This document shows positions 1 to 8,195 of a DNA stretch of 37,188 nucleotides, one piece after another. The translations under genes were made by a program, and so were the position numbers. The notes beneath the pieces are model-generated. The model saw nothing but the letters and a program-made list of their open reading frames with translations. It had not been told where the DNA came from and ran no database searches. The stretch's first letter is position 1. The number at the start of each line of letters is the position of its first letter. The stretch is from NCBI GenBank assembly GCA_001603005.1, contig LVAJ01000045.1:1-37188 (forward strand). The letters run 5' to 3'. Source of the stretch: Clostridiales bacterium Firm_04 (GTDB lineage Bacteria; Bacillota; Clostridia; Oscillospirales; Ruminococcaceae).

Positions 1-803
1 GCCCGAAGCCAGCACATAAACTGCATTTTCGGATTCCTGAAGGTACCGCAGCCGTGATGGGTCACACGCGGCTGACGACTCAGGGCGATCAGAAAAAGAA
101 TTATAATAACCACCCGTTCCGAGGTTTTGCTAGAACTGATTTCGCTTTGGCGCACAACGGTGTGCTCTATAATGATGACATCCTACGCAAGAAGCTGCTC
201 CTGCCCGATACGCAGATTGAAACCGACAGCTATATCGCCGTGCAGCTCATCGAGTCTCAGCATGAGCTGACTTTTGATTCCCTGCAGTATGCTGCGGAAC
301 AAGTGCGCGGTTATTTTACCTTCACACTCCTTGATACTGCAAATAATCTGTATATTGTGAAAGGCGAAAGTCCCCTCTACCTGATACACTTTCCGTCCCT
401 CGGTCTGTATGTCTACTCGTCTACGAAAGAAATCATGATGGCGGCGTTCAAGCAGATTCCGGCGCAGTTTCCGAAATACGAGGTGATTGAAGTCAAGGAA
501 GGTGAGCTGCTACGGATTTCGCCGGACGGCAAGATCACCCGCAGCAGCTACACCGTGCAGTCCGATTACTATATAAATAGTCACCGTTGGTTCGGCAACT
601 ATCTCTGCGGATGGGATCAGCCGTCAAAGGACTGCTGCGATGAGGATGACCAAATGCTCCTGCTTGAGCTCTGCGGTTATTACGGTGCAGACCCGGAGAC
701 GGTTCAATACCTGCGTGACCTCGGATATTCCTATACTGAGATTGAGGACTTCCTCATGTACCCAGAGAGCTACGGTGCAGAGCTCGCACTTGCAGAATTA
801 TAA
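1..803 (+). CDS. Class II glutamine amidotransferase-like protein (5' truncated by window)
   Basis: The frame is open from base 3 with no upstream stop, so the true start lies outside the window; the GTG/ATG at 54/57 are internal. The visible part has Ntn-type glutaminase landmarks: GHTRLTTQG, an NNHPF stretch, AHNGVLYN, and TDSYIAVQL, as in the N-terminal domains of GlmS and PurF. The catalytic N-terminal Cys would be off-window. No synthetase or isomerase domain follows. A short acidic C-terminal part ends with a repeat-like segment (YLRDLGYSYTEIEDFLMYPE). Family knowledge: stand-alone proteins of this kind occur on clostridial plasmids and integrative elements, and their substrate is not known. 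The recombinase and ATPase genes downstream support an accessory setting. Whether the domain is still active cannot be judged without the N-terminus. Confidence 0.75.
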   Translation, partial: PKPAHKLHFRIPEGTAAVMGHTRLTTQGDQKKNYNNHPFRGFARTDFALAHNGVLYNDDILRKKLLLPDTQIETDSYIAVQLIESQHELTFDSLQYAAEQVRGYFTFTLLDTANNLYIVKGESPLYLIHFPSLGLYVYSSTKEIMMAAFKQIPAQFPKYEVIEVKEGELLRISPDGKITRSSYTVQSDYYINSHRWFGNYLCGWDQPSKDCCDEDDQMLLLELCGYYGADPETVQYLRDLGYSYTEIEDFLMYPESYGAELALAEL

Positions 804-810
804 TAGGAAA

Positions 811-838
811 GCCCTGCCGGTACTGAAATCGGCAGGGC
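811..838 (+). terminator. Hairpin terminator after the amidotransferase gene
   Basis: Perfect 9-bp GC-rich stem (GCCCTGCCG / CGGCAGGGC) with a 10-nt loop, 7 nt after the stop. No real T-run follows, so termination may be inefficient. Confidence 0.6.
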
Positions 839-913
839 ATTACAGTATCAAATAGTATACAATTCGGAACACCCGAAAAACAGTCAAAATAGTGTGCCAA
901 AAAACCGTGATTT

Positions 914-937
914 GACTTCTGGGACGTCCCGAAAGTC
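914..937. promoter_or_regulatory. 24-bp imperfect palindrome before the serine recombinase
   Basis: GACTT-CT-GGGACGTCCC-GA-AAGTC. The central 10 bp and the outer 5-bp arms are perfectly symmetric; only the two 2-bp joints mismatch. It ends about 33 bp before the recombinase ATG. Small serine recombinases often bind such dyads next to their gene (res or inversion sites) and may repress themselves there. The role here is inferred. Confidence 0.45.
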
Positions 938-969
938 GGCATAACTTTTTGGCACAGAAAGGAGCTTTC

Positions 970-1572
970 ATGGAGAATAGAACATACGGTTACGCACGGG
1001 TATCTACCCGTGAGCAAAATACTGACCGGCAGATCGAAGCGCTGATGAAGTTCGGTGTACCGGAGCAGCAAATCATTATAGATCGGGCATCTGGCAAAGA
1101 CACGGAGCGCGAAGGCTACCAGTATCTCAAATGTCAGATACTCCGCAGCGGTGATACGCTGGTCATCAAGGAACTGGACCGCTTGAGCCGCAGCAAGGCG
1201 GATATCAAGCGGGAACTTGAATTCTTCAAAAAGATGGGTGTCCGCGTCAAGATTCTTGACCTGCCGACAACACTCACGGATTTCCCTCTGGAGCAGCTGT
1301 GGATTCAGGAGATGGTCACCGCAATTCTCATTGAGGTCCTCGGTGCTATCGCGGAGAACGAGCGCATGAAGATCCGTGCACGTCAGCAAGAGGGGATTGC
1401 AGCCGCGAAACGAAAGAATGTTCGCTTCGGGCGTCCTCCGAAAACGCTGCCGGCGAATTGGCGCGAGGTCATGGAAGCGGTGAAGCGCGGGGAGATGCGC
1501 CCAGTGGATGCGATGCGGGAGCTGGGCGTTTCGCATTCCAGATTTTATCGCCTATACAATAGTATGTTATGA
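970..1572 (+). CDS. Small serine recombinase (resolvase/invertase family)
   Basis: 200 aa from the ATG at 970, which has AAAGGAG about 6 nt upstream; the in-frame TTG at 949 lacks a site. The N-terminal catalytic domain starts YGYARVSTREQNTDRQ, giving Ser12 as nucleophile and Arg10 as an active-site residue. KELDRLSRSKADI follows, then the long E-helix around GAIAENERMKIRARQQEG. A Hin-like linker (GRPPKTLP) leads into a C-terminal helix-turn-helix (MRPVDAMRELGVSHSRFYRLYN). Length and order match resolvases and invertases of about 185-205 aa. It would cut and rejoin DNA at paired dyads, resolving cointegrates or inverting a segment. The near-palindrome just upstream is a natural binding-site candidate. 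The substrate (resolution, inversion or transposition) cannot be told from sequence alone. Confidence 0.93.
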   Translation: MENRTYGYARVSTREQNTDRQIEALMKFGVPEQQIIIDRASGKDTEREGYQYLKCQILRSGDTLVIKELDRLSRSKADIKRELEFFKKMGVRVKILDLPTTLTDFPLEQLWIQEMVTAILIEVLGAIAENERMKIRARQQEGIAAAKRKNVRFGRPPKTLPANWREVMEAVKRGEMRPVDAMRELGVSHSRFYRLYNSML

Positions 1573-1579
1573 GCTGATG

Positions 1580-1600
1580 CCTGCCCCGTAATGGGGCGGG
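1580..1600 (+). terminator. Weak hairpin after the serine recombinase
   Basis: CCTGCCCC / GGGGCGGG stem (one G-T pair) with a 5-nt loop, 8 nt after the stop. There is no T-run, so termination is uncertain. The 160 bases from here to the end of the leftward gene hold no supported gene. Confidence 0.4.
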
Positions 1601-1763
1601 TTCAGTCTATCGATTAAGAATGAATTAATTGAAGGGTCACCAACTATCGCAGGAAGATTCCATTCACTTCTTTGCGTCAATCTTGCCCTTACTGGCACGC
1701 CGCAAGTTGTCCCTCGAGCTCTTTATTACTTTTGCTCGCCGCATATTTCTAAACGAGCTGCTG

Positions 1764-2768
1764 CTACTTATTCTTGTTTTTCTGATATCGTTTTTTATCA
1801 TAGTCTATGCGTTGAGTTTTCTTTGCCTGCGTACCTTTGTCAACTGAGATAAAATGATTAATCAGTTTAGTTATTTTATCGGCGTAAGGAAGTGCATTTA
1901 TAAAAGAGTCATATTCGACTAGTAATTCGCAGACACATTTCATTTGCATTAGTTCAACCGGTGGAACTGTATCGTACTTAAGCAGTTTTTCAAAATCTAC
2001 ATTCTCCAGATAATGATATATTACTTGGTATAGTTCAGATTGTGTCTTTTGACCATGCATATCAAACTGTTTTTGCAGCGAACGATAAACATCGGTTTGA
2101 CAGACAGCAGCTGCGGCATCTAAAGGTACCTCCTGATGCTCGACCCGAAAAGGCAATGTGTACGAAAATATTTGCTTGATCATGAATTCCGACTCAATGA
2201 TTGCATTTGCGAGCTCGGTACGAAGGGCTAACCTTAGTGCTGTCATCCAGCGTTCTTTCACCTCACAGGGTGTATTAGTGAGATCGCTGATGATTTCATA
2301 CAAACGCTCACTGAGTTCGGACAACTCGTAATAGGAATTATCAGCGACCTGACCGTTCAGCCATTTGCCTATAATCAGATCCTGCTCCTTCTGTGAGATA
2401 GACCTGAGCAATATTTCCTTTATAATTGGATAATCTGTTTCGGAAACAAAATAGGTGCGTCGTTTCTTGAACTTTTTCATTTCCAGGTAAAATACATCTT
2501 TCAATAGATACAAAAAATGTGCAGAAAGATAACTCCGTAATGTTTCCAGCCGCGTTTCCTTCTGATCTTCCGATTCAAAAATGTAGTATGCCTCGTCCTG
2601 GAAGAAAAGCGCTTCTGCTTCATCCGGAGGTGAGAGCAGCCGTGTTTCCCCGTTGATCGTTATAGCGTCCTGATCGTCCAGAGCATCAAAGATGAGTGCT
2701 TTGTAATTCAGATCTCGGTAATAGGTTATGATTTCGTCGTAAATCTCAGTTACAAGCATCTCACTCAT
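1764..2768 (-). CDS. Unknown 334-aa acidic protein, divergent to the large ATPase
   Basis: I do not recognise this family. The ATG is supported by GGAGG about 7 nt upstream on the coding strand. The protein is soluble-looking with no signal peptide or membrane helix. It is rich in acidic and aromatic residues in the first 100 residues and largely helical thereafter. The last 30 residues turn strongly basic (KKTQRIDYDKKRYQKNKNK), a possible nucleic-acid contact tail. It faces away from the 947-aa ATPase gene across a 276-bp gap that holds a perfect inverted repeat, so the two may share control and perhaps work together; that is inference. No catalytic motif stands out. Base composition is more AT-rich than the downstream chromosomal genes, in line with acquired DNA. 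Confidence 0.75.
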   Translation of the reverse strand: MSEMLVTEIYDEIITYYRDLNYKALIFDALDDQDAITINGETRLLSPPDEAEALFFQDEAYYIFESEDQKETRLETLRSYLSAHFLYLLKDVFYLEMKKFKKRRTYFVSETDYPIIKEILLRSISQKEQDLIIGKWLNGQVADNSYYELSELSERLYEIISDLTNTPCEVKERWMTALRLALRTELANAIIESEFMIKQIFSYTLPFRVEHQEVPLDAAAAVCQTDVYRSLQKQFDMHGQKTQSELYQVIYHYLENVDFEKLLKYDTVPPVELMQMKCVCELLVEYDSFINALPYADKITKLINHFISVDKGTQAKKTQRIDYDKKRYQKNKNK

Positions 2769-2792
2769 GATATCCTCCGCTCCAAATGAAGC

Positions 2793-2817
2793 AGAACGAA
2801 AACCCGTTTTTCGTTCT
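2793..2817. promoter_or_regulatory. Perfect inverted repeat in the divergent intergenic region
   Basis: Arms AGAACGAAAA / TTTTCGTTCT, perfect over 10 bp with a 5-nt centre. It lies about 25 nt before the start of the leftward gene, inside its probable 5' leader. It could be an operator or an RNA hairpin. No clear -35/-10 pair was found for either divergent gene. Confidence 0.5.
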
Positions 2818-3044
2818 TTTACATTTCATCAATTTTTTGCTAGAATAAAACATATCGATATTGTCCCGCAGCGGTTTCATCCCGGGAGAAGCCGCAAAAA
2901 CCGAAAATTTTTTCAGTTTACGATTTTTGAAAAAGTATCTGCTTGCAAACAGCAAATTCCCCCAGCAAATTTGCATTTTGACGGCAGTGCTTCACTCAAA
3001 AAACGTAATCAAAGAATTTTTCTATTTTTTCAGGAGGTATTTTT

Positions 3045-5888
3045 ATGCTTGAAAACAGATGTTCTCCACAAAACAACGATCCGGATTATCCGGTCATCGG
3101 AAAAAACTCGTATTTCGGGGTGCCGTACAGCTGCGATACAAGCAGCTGTTGGCACGAACCTTCGCAGGTCATCTACAACATTATTTTTCCACCTGCCAAG
3201 GAGTATCAAGCTCGACAGTTGTACCAGCAAGGCGGTCGCTATTATGTGAAAGAAAGGAATGGACGAATTGTCTGCATCGGAAAACTCAACATGAAACGGC
3301 AGATTATCGTCGATCCTTGTGAGGATGGCACATTTATGGCAGGGCTGTACACGCTCGAGATGAACGAGGACCTGGAGCAATTCACCATTGCTATCCCTTT
3401 TCATGATATCAAGACGCGGAATATCACACCATATCTGTTTATGTTTCGACAAAACCTGGATTGTCCGCGGGAGTACATCACTGCTGCTTTCTTGCAGGAG
3501 ATGCAAACTTGCCAGCCGGAATTGATGCAGCTTCCAACACGTCCGGGTTGGCAGATGACAGCGGACAGCCCCTTCTTTGCTTCTGCCGAGACAATCATTC
3601 CTCAACTGTTGCCATATTACAGTCTGGATGTCAGAAACCGTGAATTGGTGCACACGATGAGAGATCTTCGGGGTGCGGCTATGCAGCTTGCTGCGTGCCT
3701 GCCAGCTTCATGGAAGTATAAACTGTTGCTCTGTATTAGTGCCGCATCCATTTTGCTTCCATTTTTGGCGGCAAGTGGGCTTATCCCAGACCACGTTTTC
3801 GTGGTGATTCCAGCCAATCCTCAAAATGCAGGAAATCTGATTCGACTTGTGAAGAATCAGGAGTTCCGCACAACGGCGATCTGCCCGCTTACGGAACCAA
3901 GGACCAAACTGCAGGCCGAACTCGATTCGGTGAACGACGGAACTTTTGTAATCCGCGACAACACGTTCATCGAGAACAAGAGGAAACGAACTGAGAGCTT
4001 GGAACTCTTACTGCAAGACCTGTATCATGAACGACCGGACACACGGCGCCATCTCATTGTGGTTATCACGGATAAACCGTCCATTATTCCACCAGAACTG
4101 CCGGCACTTTATCTGGATTTTCGTGATGCACCGGAGCTGGTTGATGCTCCTCGGCTTCAAGAGCTTGTGGGGGAGTTTACCTCTGCATTTATCAAGGCTC
4201 TCAGCGCAATGGATGAACATGAGAACATGCTCTCGAGGGCTTTAAAGATTTCGTCGGTAATAACAAAAACAGTCCGTAATGCGGACTCCTGGATGATGCA
4301 GCGAATACTGATCACCACAGCGGAAATCCTCCGCGAGGTTGGATTGATTTCTGACAATGAAATGCGTGATATCAGGACGTTTTTCAAGCGATACCTGCAT
4401 GAAAAATGCGATGTAAATCTCAGCCTGACAAACGAATTTTTGTCGGTGCTGTCTTCCCAGATTGAAGAGGGGAAAATCTCCGTTTTCAATCAGGAAGGAC
4501 CTCCATATTACAATCCGAATCGGCATATGGTGTTCCTCAGTAAGGATGGTTACATCAATTTCAACGAAGGCACACTGAACTATCTGGTGTTTATGCACAT
4601 GAACTCAACCAAGCGGCGCAACAAGGTTCTGTCAGCGCTGAACGATTCCGGCGTGCTGCATGCAAACAACGGATACCAACGGAACCTTAGAGTTGAGGTG
4701 GGAACAAATAAAACAGAAAGCTTCAGCTTCTATAGCATTTCGCGAACTTGCCTTATGCCAGACTGTCAGGACAAGCTGAACCTGACTGCATTCTCAGATT
4801 ACCTGTTTGCTGCCGGCGATACACCAACTGATTTCATTCCGATTGTTGAGACCATCGGTGGCGTGGCAGGCAGAGTTGTCACAGAGGATACTGACGAGGC
4901 GGAGGCGATTTTCATAACTGGTCAAACCCGTTCTGGAAAGACCTTCCTTGAGGTCGCACAATCTCTTATCCGGCATGACGCAGGTCAGTTCGTCTATGTT
5001 TTCGATCAGACAGATGCTTTTTGCCGTGAAGAACTACTGAAATTCGTTCCGGAGACCGTGGTCAATAAGCGATTTCTGTTCTGGGATATCGGAACAATGG
5101 GACTTCCGGTTGATGTTCTTAACCTCGACTACTGCAACAGCCTTCGAGAGAAAAAGGATAGGTTGGAAGGAATATTGATGGTAGCCGCGGCTCTGACAGG
5201 CGATGTCCAGCAGATCACATTGCGGAGGCAACTGACCCAGATTATAAAAGCAATCGAGGTAGGAAAGGTTCGCTGTTTTAGAGATATTCTGCAGTATTTT
5301 GACCAAAATGAGCCGGAACAGGCGGAAATTCGTGCTCGGCTTGAAGCGGTTGCGGGCGATCTGGATGGGCTGCCGCGCACAGTTCAAAGATGGTCGGATC
5401 TTCCTAAGGATAGGATCATTGTGCTTTCAGTTGGCGAAGATGGAATCCGCAAATCCAGCCGGATGTTCGACATTCTGCTTGCGAGTCTCTACGCATACAA
5501 ACAGCATCATAGAAAGGAGCGAATGACCGTAATTCTCGACGAGTTAACTGATCTGAATCTCGGCCGCAATGGCCCGATTGATATAATCCTTCGGAAGGCC
5601 GGTAAACTTCGCCTTTCGATGATCCTCGCATCCCAGCGCTTTTCTGCGGAAAATGACTACCTCGGCAAGATAATCGGGAACTGCGCAATCAAAGTCTTCT
5701 TCCACCCTATGGATTGCGACCTGGCCGTAATAGCTAAAAACTACAAGCTCGACAAATCTCAGCTGGCCAATCTGGAACAGGGTTTCTGCTATGCTGTCGG
5801 ACCTTTTTTCAACAATCAGCGGCAGAAAAACTGCTGGGCTATCATTAAAGGGCGTACATATGCAGCACATCGCCTATTATCCGATTAA
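3045..5888 (+). CDS. HerA/FtsK-like P-loop ATPase with long N-terminal region
   Basis: 947 aa; the start is fixed by AGGAGGT 6 nt upstream. The C-terminal third is a HerA/VirB4-like motor domain: Walker A GQTRSGKT (626-633), Walker B VILDE (829-833), and a LRLSMILASQR strand near 855-865 where such pumps carry their sensor. It ends with the FFHPMDCDLAVIAKNYKLD and EQGFCYAVGPF segments typical of conjugation and DNA-pumping ATPases. Residues 1 to about 400 recall the DUF927 helicase-like domain of mobile elements (YTLEMNEDLEQFTI, then RPGWQ), but no Walker A is visible there, so this half may be a non-hydrolysing remnant. Residues 400-600 look like a linker with winged-helix character. Likely role: ATP-driven movement or processing of DNA for the element. 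Substrate and partners are unknown. Confidence 0.8.
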   Translation: MLENRCSPQNNDPDYPVIGKNSYFGVPYSCDTSSCWHEPSQVIYNIIFPPAKEYQARQLYQQGGRYYVKERNGRIVCIGKLNMKRQIIVDPCEDGTFMAGLYTLEMNEDLEQFTIAIPFHDIKTRNITPYLFMFRQNLDCPREYITAAFLQEMQTCQPELMQLPTRPGWQMTADSPFFASAETIIPQLLPYYSLDVRNRELVHTMRDLRGAAMQLAACLPASWKYKLLLCISAASILLPFLAASGLIPDHVFVVIPANPQNAGNLIRLVKNQEFRTTAICPLTEPRTKLQAELDSVNDGTFVIRDNTFIENKRKRTESLELLLQDLYHERPDTRRHLIVVITDKPSIIPPELPALYLDFRDAPELVDAPRLQELVGEFTSAFIKALSAMDEHENMLSRALKISSVITKTVRNADSWMMQRILITTAEILREVGLISDNEMRDIRTFFKRYLHEKCDVNLSLTNEFLSVLSSQIEEGKISVFNQEGPPYYNPNRHMVFLSKDGYINFNEGTLNYLVFMHMNSTKRRNKVLSALNDSGVLHANNGYQRNLRVEVGTNKTESFSFYSISRTCLMPDCQDKLNLTAFSDYLFAAGDTPTDFIPIVETIGGVAGRVVTEDTDEAEAIFITGQTRSGKTFLEVAQSLIRHDAGQFVYVFDQTDAFCREELLKFVPETVVNKRFLFWDIGTMGLPVDVLNLDYCNSLREKKDRLEGILMVAAALTGDVQQITLRRQLTQIIKAIEVGKVRCFRDILQYFDQNEPEQAEIRARLEAVAGDLDGLPRTVQRWSDLPKDRIIVLSVGEDGIRKSSRMFDILLASLYAYKQHHRKERMTVILDELTDLNLGRNGPIDIILRKAGKLRLSMILASQRFSAENDYLGKIIGNCAIKVFFHPMDCDLAVIAKNYKLDKSQLANLEQGFCYAVGPFFNNQRQKNCWAIIKGRTYAAHRLLSD

Positions 5889-5903
5889 CTATTTTGGAGA
5901 ACT

Positions 5904-5928
5904 GGCACGCGCCCTTCGGGGCGCTGCC
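5904..5928 (+). terminator. Hairpin with TTCG loop after the ATPase gene
   Basis: GGCACGCGCCC / GGGCGCTGCC with a single bulged C and a TTCG loop, 16 nt after the stop. No T-run follows, so it may act as a 3'-end stabiliser and let the 57-aa gene be co-transcribed. Confidence 0.45.
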
Positions 5929-6016
5929 ATCCCATATGTTTATTACTCATCAAGTGCATTTTCATCGAATACAACCGGTCTATTTGACCATACTACTAAA
6001 AAAGGAGGGACGAACA

Positions 6017-6190
6017 ATGCAGAGGGCTGACTCACAGGAGCTTACCATGAAGAAGCTAACCCTTACCGCATGGGCGCGGATTCTCTACCACAAGGGCATG
6101 ATTGATGCGGCGCGGCTCAACCGCATGATTGCGCTGATTGATAATTTGAAGGAAACGAAGCCGAGAGATTCTGCGGCGGACAGCGCATAA
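6017..6190 (+). CDS. Small unknown protein (57 aa)
   Basis: The ATG at 6017 has an excellent site (AAAGGAGGG, 7 nt before it). Longer in-frame or overlapping readings upstream have no site. The product is basic in its middle and helical (LTAWARILYHKGMIDAARLNRMIALIDNL), with a polar end. The pattern resembles the short helical-pair (SHOCT-like) tail domains found on mobile elements, but this is weak. It sits 128 bp after the ATPase gene in the same direction and is probably part of that element's operon. Function unknown. Confidence 0.65.
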   Translation: MQRADSQELTMKKLTLTAWARILYHKGMIDAARLNRMIALIDNLKETKPRDSAADSA

Positions 6191-6204
6191 CCTTATAATT
6201 TATG

Positions 6205-6273
6205 ATACCACACTCCGCGTCGATTGTCAAGGAAAACTGTTTTCCCCTTGCGATTTGCGGCAGAGTGTGGTAT
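6205..6273. promoter_or_regulatory. Nested inverted repeat overlapping a promoter
   Basis: Outer perfect 11-bp arms ATACCACACTC (6205-6215) and GAGTGTGGTAT (6263-6273) enclose an inner dyad CAAGGAAAAC / GTTTTCCCCTTG (6228-6250). The right outer arm runs into the -10 box of the next gene. This could be an operator, a terminator-like barrier between modules, or the trace of an insertion end. Confidence 0.5.
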
Positions 6274-6276
6274 AAT
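6248..6276 (+). promoter_or_regulatory. Sigma-A promoter of the AAA/nuclease gene
   Basis: TTGCGA, 17-bp spacer, TATAAT. It lies 44 bp before the start codon. Confidence 0.7.
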
Positions 6277-6319
6277 ATTTGTAAACGATCATATTGACTT
6301 AGTAAAGGAGGACAGTGCT

Positions 6320-7999
6320 ATGCAGGAAAAACTGAAACTGCCGATCGGTATGGAAGACTTCCAGAAGCTGCGTACCGGCGACTTTTACTATGTTGACAAG
6401 TCCTTATTTGTCTATAATTTGCTTCAATATCGCGGCGCTGTGAATCTGTTTACGCGCCCGCGCAGATTCGGAAAAACACTGAATATGGATATGCTGCGCT
6501 GCTTTTTTGAGATCGGCAGTGATCCGGAGCTGTTTGACGGTCTGCAAATAACTGAGTATACTGATCTGTGCAAAGATTACATGGGAAAGTATCCTGTAAT
6601 CTCGATTAGCCTGAAAGGTGCTGCAGGTTCTTCATTTTCAGAAGCTGAACAAATGATGCGGACGATTCTTGCTGCTGAGTTCAAACGTCACTTGTATGTC
6701 TTGGATAGTGACCGGATTAGCAGTGAGGACAAATCCACCTTCCGGCAATATACACAGCTAGACACGCAGAATGTTGCACTTGGAGACAGTATCAGATTTT
6801 TGTCCTCAGTACTTCAGCAGCATTACAGCAAATATGTCATTATCCTGATTGATGAGTATGATGTTCCGCTTGATAAGGCATACCAGTACGGCTATTATGA
6901 AGAAATGATCGCGCTGATCCGCAATCTGCTCGGACAGGCGCTGAAAACCAATCACAGCCTGTTCTTCGGTGTTCTGACCGGCTGCCTGCGCATTTCAAAA
7001 GAAAGCATCTTCACAGGACTGAACAACCTCAAGGTCTTTTCCGTTGCGGATGTGCAGTTTTCGCAGTATTTCGGGTTCACCGAGAGCGAAGTGCATAAGA
7101 TGCTCGAATACTACGGCAAATCCGATCACTGCGAGGAAACGCGCTTATGGTATGACGGGTATCAGTTCGGCTTGACGGAGATCTATAATCCGTGGGATGT
7201 GCTGAACCATTGCTTTGAGCTGATTACGAATCCTAATGCGCAGCCGAAAGCCTATTGGATCAACACCAGCGGCAACGATATTGTCCGCAGCCTGATTACC
7301 AAAGCCAAAGCGACGACTAAAGGTGAAATTGAACGCCTGATCGCGGGCGAATCTATCCGCAAGAAGCTGAATCTGGAGCTGACCTACCGTGAGCTTGAAG
7401 ACTCCGTCGAGAACATCTGGAGCGTGCTGTATACGACCGGTTATCTGACGAAAAACGGCATCCCCGACGGCGACTGGTTCAATCTGGTGATCCCGAACGA
7501 GGGTATCCGCAAAATATTCAAAGACCAGATCTATGAATGGTTCCGCGAGTATGCCGGACAGGACACCTCCCTGCTTGACCGGTTCTGCCTTGCATTCCGG
7601 AACGGTGATGCCGCTGAAGCGGAAAAGCTGTTTACTGATTATCTCAAGCGCGTCATCAGTATTCGTGACAACAATGCGCCGACCGCGAAGAAGGAGAACT
7701 TCTATCACGGCATTCTGCTCGGTCTGTTCAGCCATATGGAAGACTGGTATGTGCGCTCCAACGTGGAATCCGGCGACGGATACAGCGATATTCTGATCGA
7801 GATTCCGGAGGAGGAGATCGGCATCGTGATCGAGGTCAAGTTCGGTGAGGATGCCGATATGGAGACTGGCTGCCGCAATGCGCTTGCACAGATCGAACGG
7901 CTGCATTATGAGGATACCCTACTCGATGACGGCATGACAGCCGTACTGAAATATGGTATATCCTGTTACAAAAAGAAATGCCGCATCCAAAAAGCATGA
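6320..7999 (+). CDS. AAA-ATPase-like / PD-(D/E)XK nuclease protein (PF09820-PF08011 type)
   Basis: 559 aa from the ATG at 6320, with AAAGGAGG just upstream. The N-terminus has the hallmark LPIGMEDFQKLRTGDFYYVDK opening broken by the P-loop RPRRFGKT (46-53). Walker B is LIDEYDVP (Asp178-Glu179). The middle carries WYDGYQFG and the YNPWDVLN stretch diagnostic of the AAA-ATPase_like family. The C-terminus holds a PD-(D/E)XK fold: GYSDI (Asp490) and VIEVKF (Glu505-x-Lys507), followed by a helix with an AQIER motif. All predicted catalytic residues are present. Family knowledge: these genes occur in many copies in gut Firmicutes and Bacteroidetes; their biological role is unresolved, with defence or element maintenance proposed. 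It stands alone with its own promoter and terminator. Confidence 0.9.
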   Translation: MQEKLKLPIGMEDFQKLRTGDFYYVDKSLFVYNLLQYRGAVNLFTRPRRFGKTLNMDMLRCFFEIGSDPELFDGLQITEYTDLCKDYMGKYPVISISLKGAAGSSFSEAEQMMRTILAAEFKRHLYVLDSDRISSEDKSTFRQYTQLDTQNVALGDSIRFLSSVLQQHYSKYVIILIDEYDVPLDKAYQYGYYEEMIALIRNLLGQALKTNHSLFFGVLTGCLRISKESIFTGLNNLKVFSVADVQFSQYFGFTESEVHKMLEYYGKSDHCEETRLWYDGYQFGLTEIYNPWDVLNHCFELITNPNAQPKAYWINTSGNDIVRSLITKAKATTKGEIERLIAGESIRKKLNLELTYRELEDSVENIWSVLYTTGYLTKNGIPDGDWFNLVIPNEGIRKIFKDQIYEWFREYAGQDTSLLDRFCLAFRNGDAAEAEKLFTDYLKRVISIRDNNAPTAKKENFYHGILLGLFSHMEDWYVRSNVESGDGYSDILIEIPEEEIGIVIEVKFGEDADMETGCRNALAQIERLHYEDTLLDDGMTAVLKYGISCYKKKCRIQKA

Positions 8000-8002
8000 T
8001 GT

Positions 8003-8038
8003 ACAACAGCCATTCCGGTTCGCCGGAGTGGCTGTTGT
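8003..8038 (+). terminator. 16-bp hairpin with TTCG tetraloop
   Basis: ACAACAGCCATTCCGG / CCGGAGTGGCTGTTGT, one G-T pair, TTCG loop, 3 nt after the stop. The downstream tract is only moderately T-rich, but the stem is strong. Confidence 0.75.
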
Positions 8039-8125
8039 ATATTTCACCGACTTGTTGAGAGGGAGCAGCTGATTTATGCTTTTTTTACTGATTGCAGCAA
8101 CGAACCGGAAATGACAAATATCCTC

Positions 8126-8154
8126 TTGACAAATCATATTCGGTATGGTATCAT
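8126..8154 (+). promoter_or_regulatory. Sigma-A promoter of the large serine recombinase
   Basis: TTGACA, 17-bp spacer ending in TGG, TATCAT. It lies 41 bp before the start codon. Confidence 0.75.
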
Positions 8155-8195
8155 AATATTAAATCAGAACTCCGATCAGAACAGGAGGGTTTTAG

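Noticed and set aside
1683..1756. 26-codon basic frame (MRRAKVIKSSRDNLRRASKG...) downstream of the leftward 334-aa gene
   Set aside because: No ribosome site and too short to support; possibly a remnant.
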